A stretch of DNA of 5,976 nt, from assembly GCA_017609225.1 (NCBI GenBank), contig JAFCEK010000054.1, forward strand, positions 1 through 5,976, in the 5' to 3' direction. Both the position numbers and the translations under genes were made by a program. Of the stretch, positions 4,785 through 5,976 are shown piece by piece. How positions within the stretch are numbered: the first letter of the stretch is position 1; every line of letters starts with the position of its first letter. This stretch comes from Candidatus Aenigmatarchaeota archaeon. GTDB lineage: Archaea; Aenigmatarchaeota; Aenigmatarchaeia; QMZP01. Below the pieces are notes generated by a model. It ran no database searches and had not been told where the DNA came from. It was given only the letters and a program-made list of their open reading frames with translations.

Positions 4785-5885
4785 ATGAGGAAAAAAACAG
4801 GAATTGCAAACCTGCCGCTTCATTATGGGAAAGCGCCCAGATGGCTTTTCCGGAGAATGGTAAAGCTGGCCGCAGGTATATCTGAGGTTATTGTTCTGGA
4901 ATACGGCCAGGATGAATTCCTAAAGAGGATGGCTGACCCTTTTTGGTTTCAGGCATTTGGATGCGTTCTCGGATTTGACTGGCACAGCTCCGGGCTTACC
5001 ACAACTGTTACCGGTGCTTTAAAGGAAGGCCTGAAAGAAAAGGATTTTGGTATTGGCATCTGCGGTGGGAAGGGAAGGGCATCCAGGAAAACCCCGGAAG
5101 AGATAGAGAACAAGGCTCTGGACTTTGGCCTTAACACAAAAAGAATAGAGCAGATGGTATACTCAAGCAGGATGTCTGCAAAGCTGGATAATACCGCGCT
5201 GCAGGACGGATACCAGCTCTACCATCATATGTTTGTTTTCACGCAAAGGGGCAAATGGGCAGTGGTTCAGCAGGGACTCAACACAGGCAGAAGGTATGCA
5301 AGAAGATATCACTGGCTTTCTTCTGGGCTGGAAAGCTTTGTTGAAGAGCCGCATTCAGGCATTTCAGCTGAAAAAAAGGAGAAAAATGTCCTTAACATGC
5401 TGGCAAGAGAGAGCAGGAAAGCAAGGAAGCAGAGCGTTGATTTGGTCAGGGACAGCCCCCAAAAGCTGAGAAGATTTTTCACAGGACAGCTAAGCCTGCT
5501 GGATTTTGCAGGAGAGATAAAAAAGCTCCACATGCCCCGGAGCCATTATATAATTAATATGAATAAAAAGAATCTGGAGATGCTGCAGAAGGCATATGAA
5601 ATCCAGCCTGAGAACTATGAGCAGCTTATCGGCATCCATGGAATTGGCCCCAAATCTGTAAGGGCACTGGCACTGATTTCAGAGCTTGTTTATGGCAGGA
5701 CGCCAAGCTGGAGGGACCCTGTGAAATTCAGCTTTTCTCATGGCGGCAAGGACGGGGTTCCATATCCCGTGGACAGGGAGACATATGACAAAAGCATTGA
5801 CATCCTGAAAACAGGAATAGAGCATGCAAGACTTGGAAGCAAGGATAAATTATATGCAGTCAGGAGGCTGGAGGGTTTTTTCTAG
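4785..5885 (+). CDS. DUF763 family protein with a helix-hairpin-helix-like motif
   Basis: This 366-residue protein belongs to the DUF763 family, found in archaea and some bacteria, with no function that I know to be established. The N-terminal signature is plain: a conserved NLPLHYGKAPRWL opening (9-21), then FGCVLGFDWHSSGLTTT (58-74) and GICGGKGR (91-98). A basic, probably helical stretch around 195-235 follows. At 282-304, GIHGIGPKSVRALALISELV resembles a helix-hairpin-helix turn of the kind that binds DNA backbone. The C-terminal part has the family motif HGGKDGVPYPVDRETYDKSI (319-338). Length is typical and no break is seen. The protein has no signal peptide or membrane segment, so it is probably cytoplasmic. 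A nucleic-acid role is inferred from the hairpin motif only. It appears to be a separate unit from the ribosomal cluster. Confidence 0.92.
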   Translation: MRKKTGIANLPLHYGKAPRWLFRRMVKLAAGISEVIVLEYGQDEFLKRMADPFWFQAFGCVLGFDWHSSGLTTTVTGALKEGLKEKDFGIGICGGKGRASRKTPEEIENKALDFGLNTKRIEQMVYSSRMSAKLDNTALQDGYQLYHHMFVFTQRGKWAVVQQGLNTGRRYARRYHWLSSGLESFVEEPHSGISAEKKEKNVLNMLARESRKARKQSVDLVRDSPQKLRRFFTGQLSLLDFAGEIKKLHMPRSHYIINMNKKNLEMLQKAYEIQPENYEQLIGIHGIGPKSVRALALISELVYGRTPSWRDPVKFSFSHGGKDGVPYPVDRETYDKSIDILKTGIEHARLGSKDKLYAVRRLEGFF

Positions 5886-5891
5886 TTTTTT
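5876..5891 (+). terminator. T-tract terminator after the DUF763 gene
   Basis: Two runs of six Ts (5876-5881 and 5886-5891) bracket the stop codon of the DUF763 gene. Archaeal termination commonly uses oligo-T on the non-template strand without a hairpin. The position between two convergent genes, whose stop codons are ten bases apart, fits this role. Confidence 0.55.
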
Positions 5892-5895
5892 CAGG

Positions 5896-5976
5896 CTACT
5901 CCATCTCATATGTAACAGAATCAATCATAAATGCTGCTACCGGAATCATTATAAACATTATTACTGCTATCAGTAT
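5896..5976 (-). CDS. C-terminal 26 residues of a probable membrane protein (runs off right edge)
   Basis: Reading leftward from the right edge, the frame is open to a TAG at 5896-5898. The translation ILIAVIMFIMIPVAAFMIDS is almost wholly hydrophobic and ends in a short acidic tail, VTYEME. This looks like a final transmembrane helix with a hydrophilic C-terminus. The frame is convergent with the DUF763 gene, and the adjacent stops support a real gene boundary. Too little is visible to name a family. A short hydrophobic frame can arise by chance, so confidence is moderate. Confidence 0.55.
   Translation of the reverse strand: MLIAVIMFIMIPVAAFMIDSVTYEME

Noticed and set aside
4551..4823. Minus-strand 90-residue frame
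   Set aside because: It overlaps the start of the DUF763 gene and the decayed plus-strand gene; the plus-strand translation is more protein-like and has a promoter.

Overview
The window looks archaeal. The ribosomal proteins are all of the archaeal/eukaryotic type (uL23, uL4, uS13, uS4, uS11, uL3). The A/T-rich boxes about 25 bases ahead of starts look like archaeal TATA elements. DUF763, at the right end, is a family common in archaea. The long lysine/glutamate tails on several ribosomal proteins and the broken-up ribosomal operons suggest a small-genome DPANN-type archaeon (Woesearchaeota/Pacearchaeota-like). That placement is inference; no search was run.

Layout. On the minus strand, reading leftward from about 1520, lie uL4 (1519-728) and then the first 94 codons of uL23 (282 to the left edge). 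They are separated by an unusually long 445-base spacer. The spacer holds a TATA-like box and a degenerate tandem array with a 76-78 base period. A divergent promoter region of about 240 bases (1556-1795) separates uL4 from a tight plus-strand cluster, uS13-uS4-uS11-uL3, with gaps of 1, 8 and 2 bases. After uL3 come a short decayed-looking gene with an intact TATA box (4487-4755) and a DUF763 protein (4785-5885). The C-terminus of an unrelated membrane protein converges from the right edge.

How it fits together. The six ribosomal proteins belong to both subunits: uS13, uS4 and uS11 to the 30S, and uL3, uL4 and uL23 to the 50S. The usual archaeal strings uL3-uL4-uL23 and uS13-uS4-uS11-rpoD are recombined here, with uL3 in the place where rpoD often sits.

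The most interesting signal is non-coding. The uL23 leader contains three complete 76-78 base units and one partial unit. In the complete units a six-base inverted repeat is kept, and one of its base pairs changes in concert (C-G, T-A, A-T). The core of the last unit, including the start codon context, recurs almost exactly (43 of 46 bases, inverted) at the same distance from the uS13 start codon. This points to a repeated, structured leader element shared by two divergent ribosomal transcription units. Its function is not known to me; ribosomal protein autoregulation or shared translational control are hypotheses.
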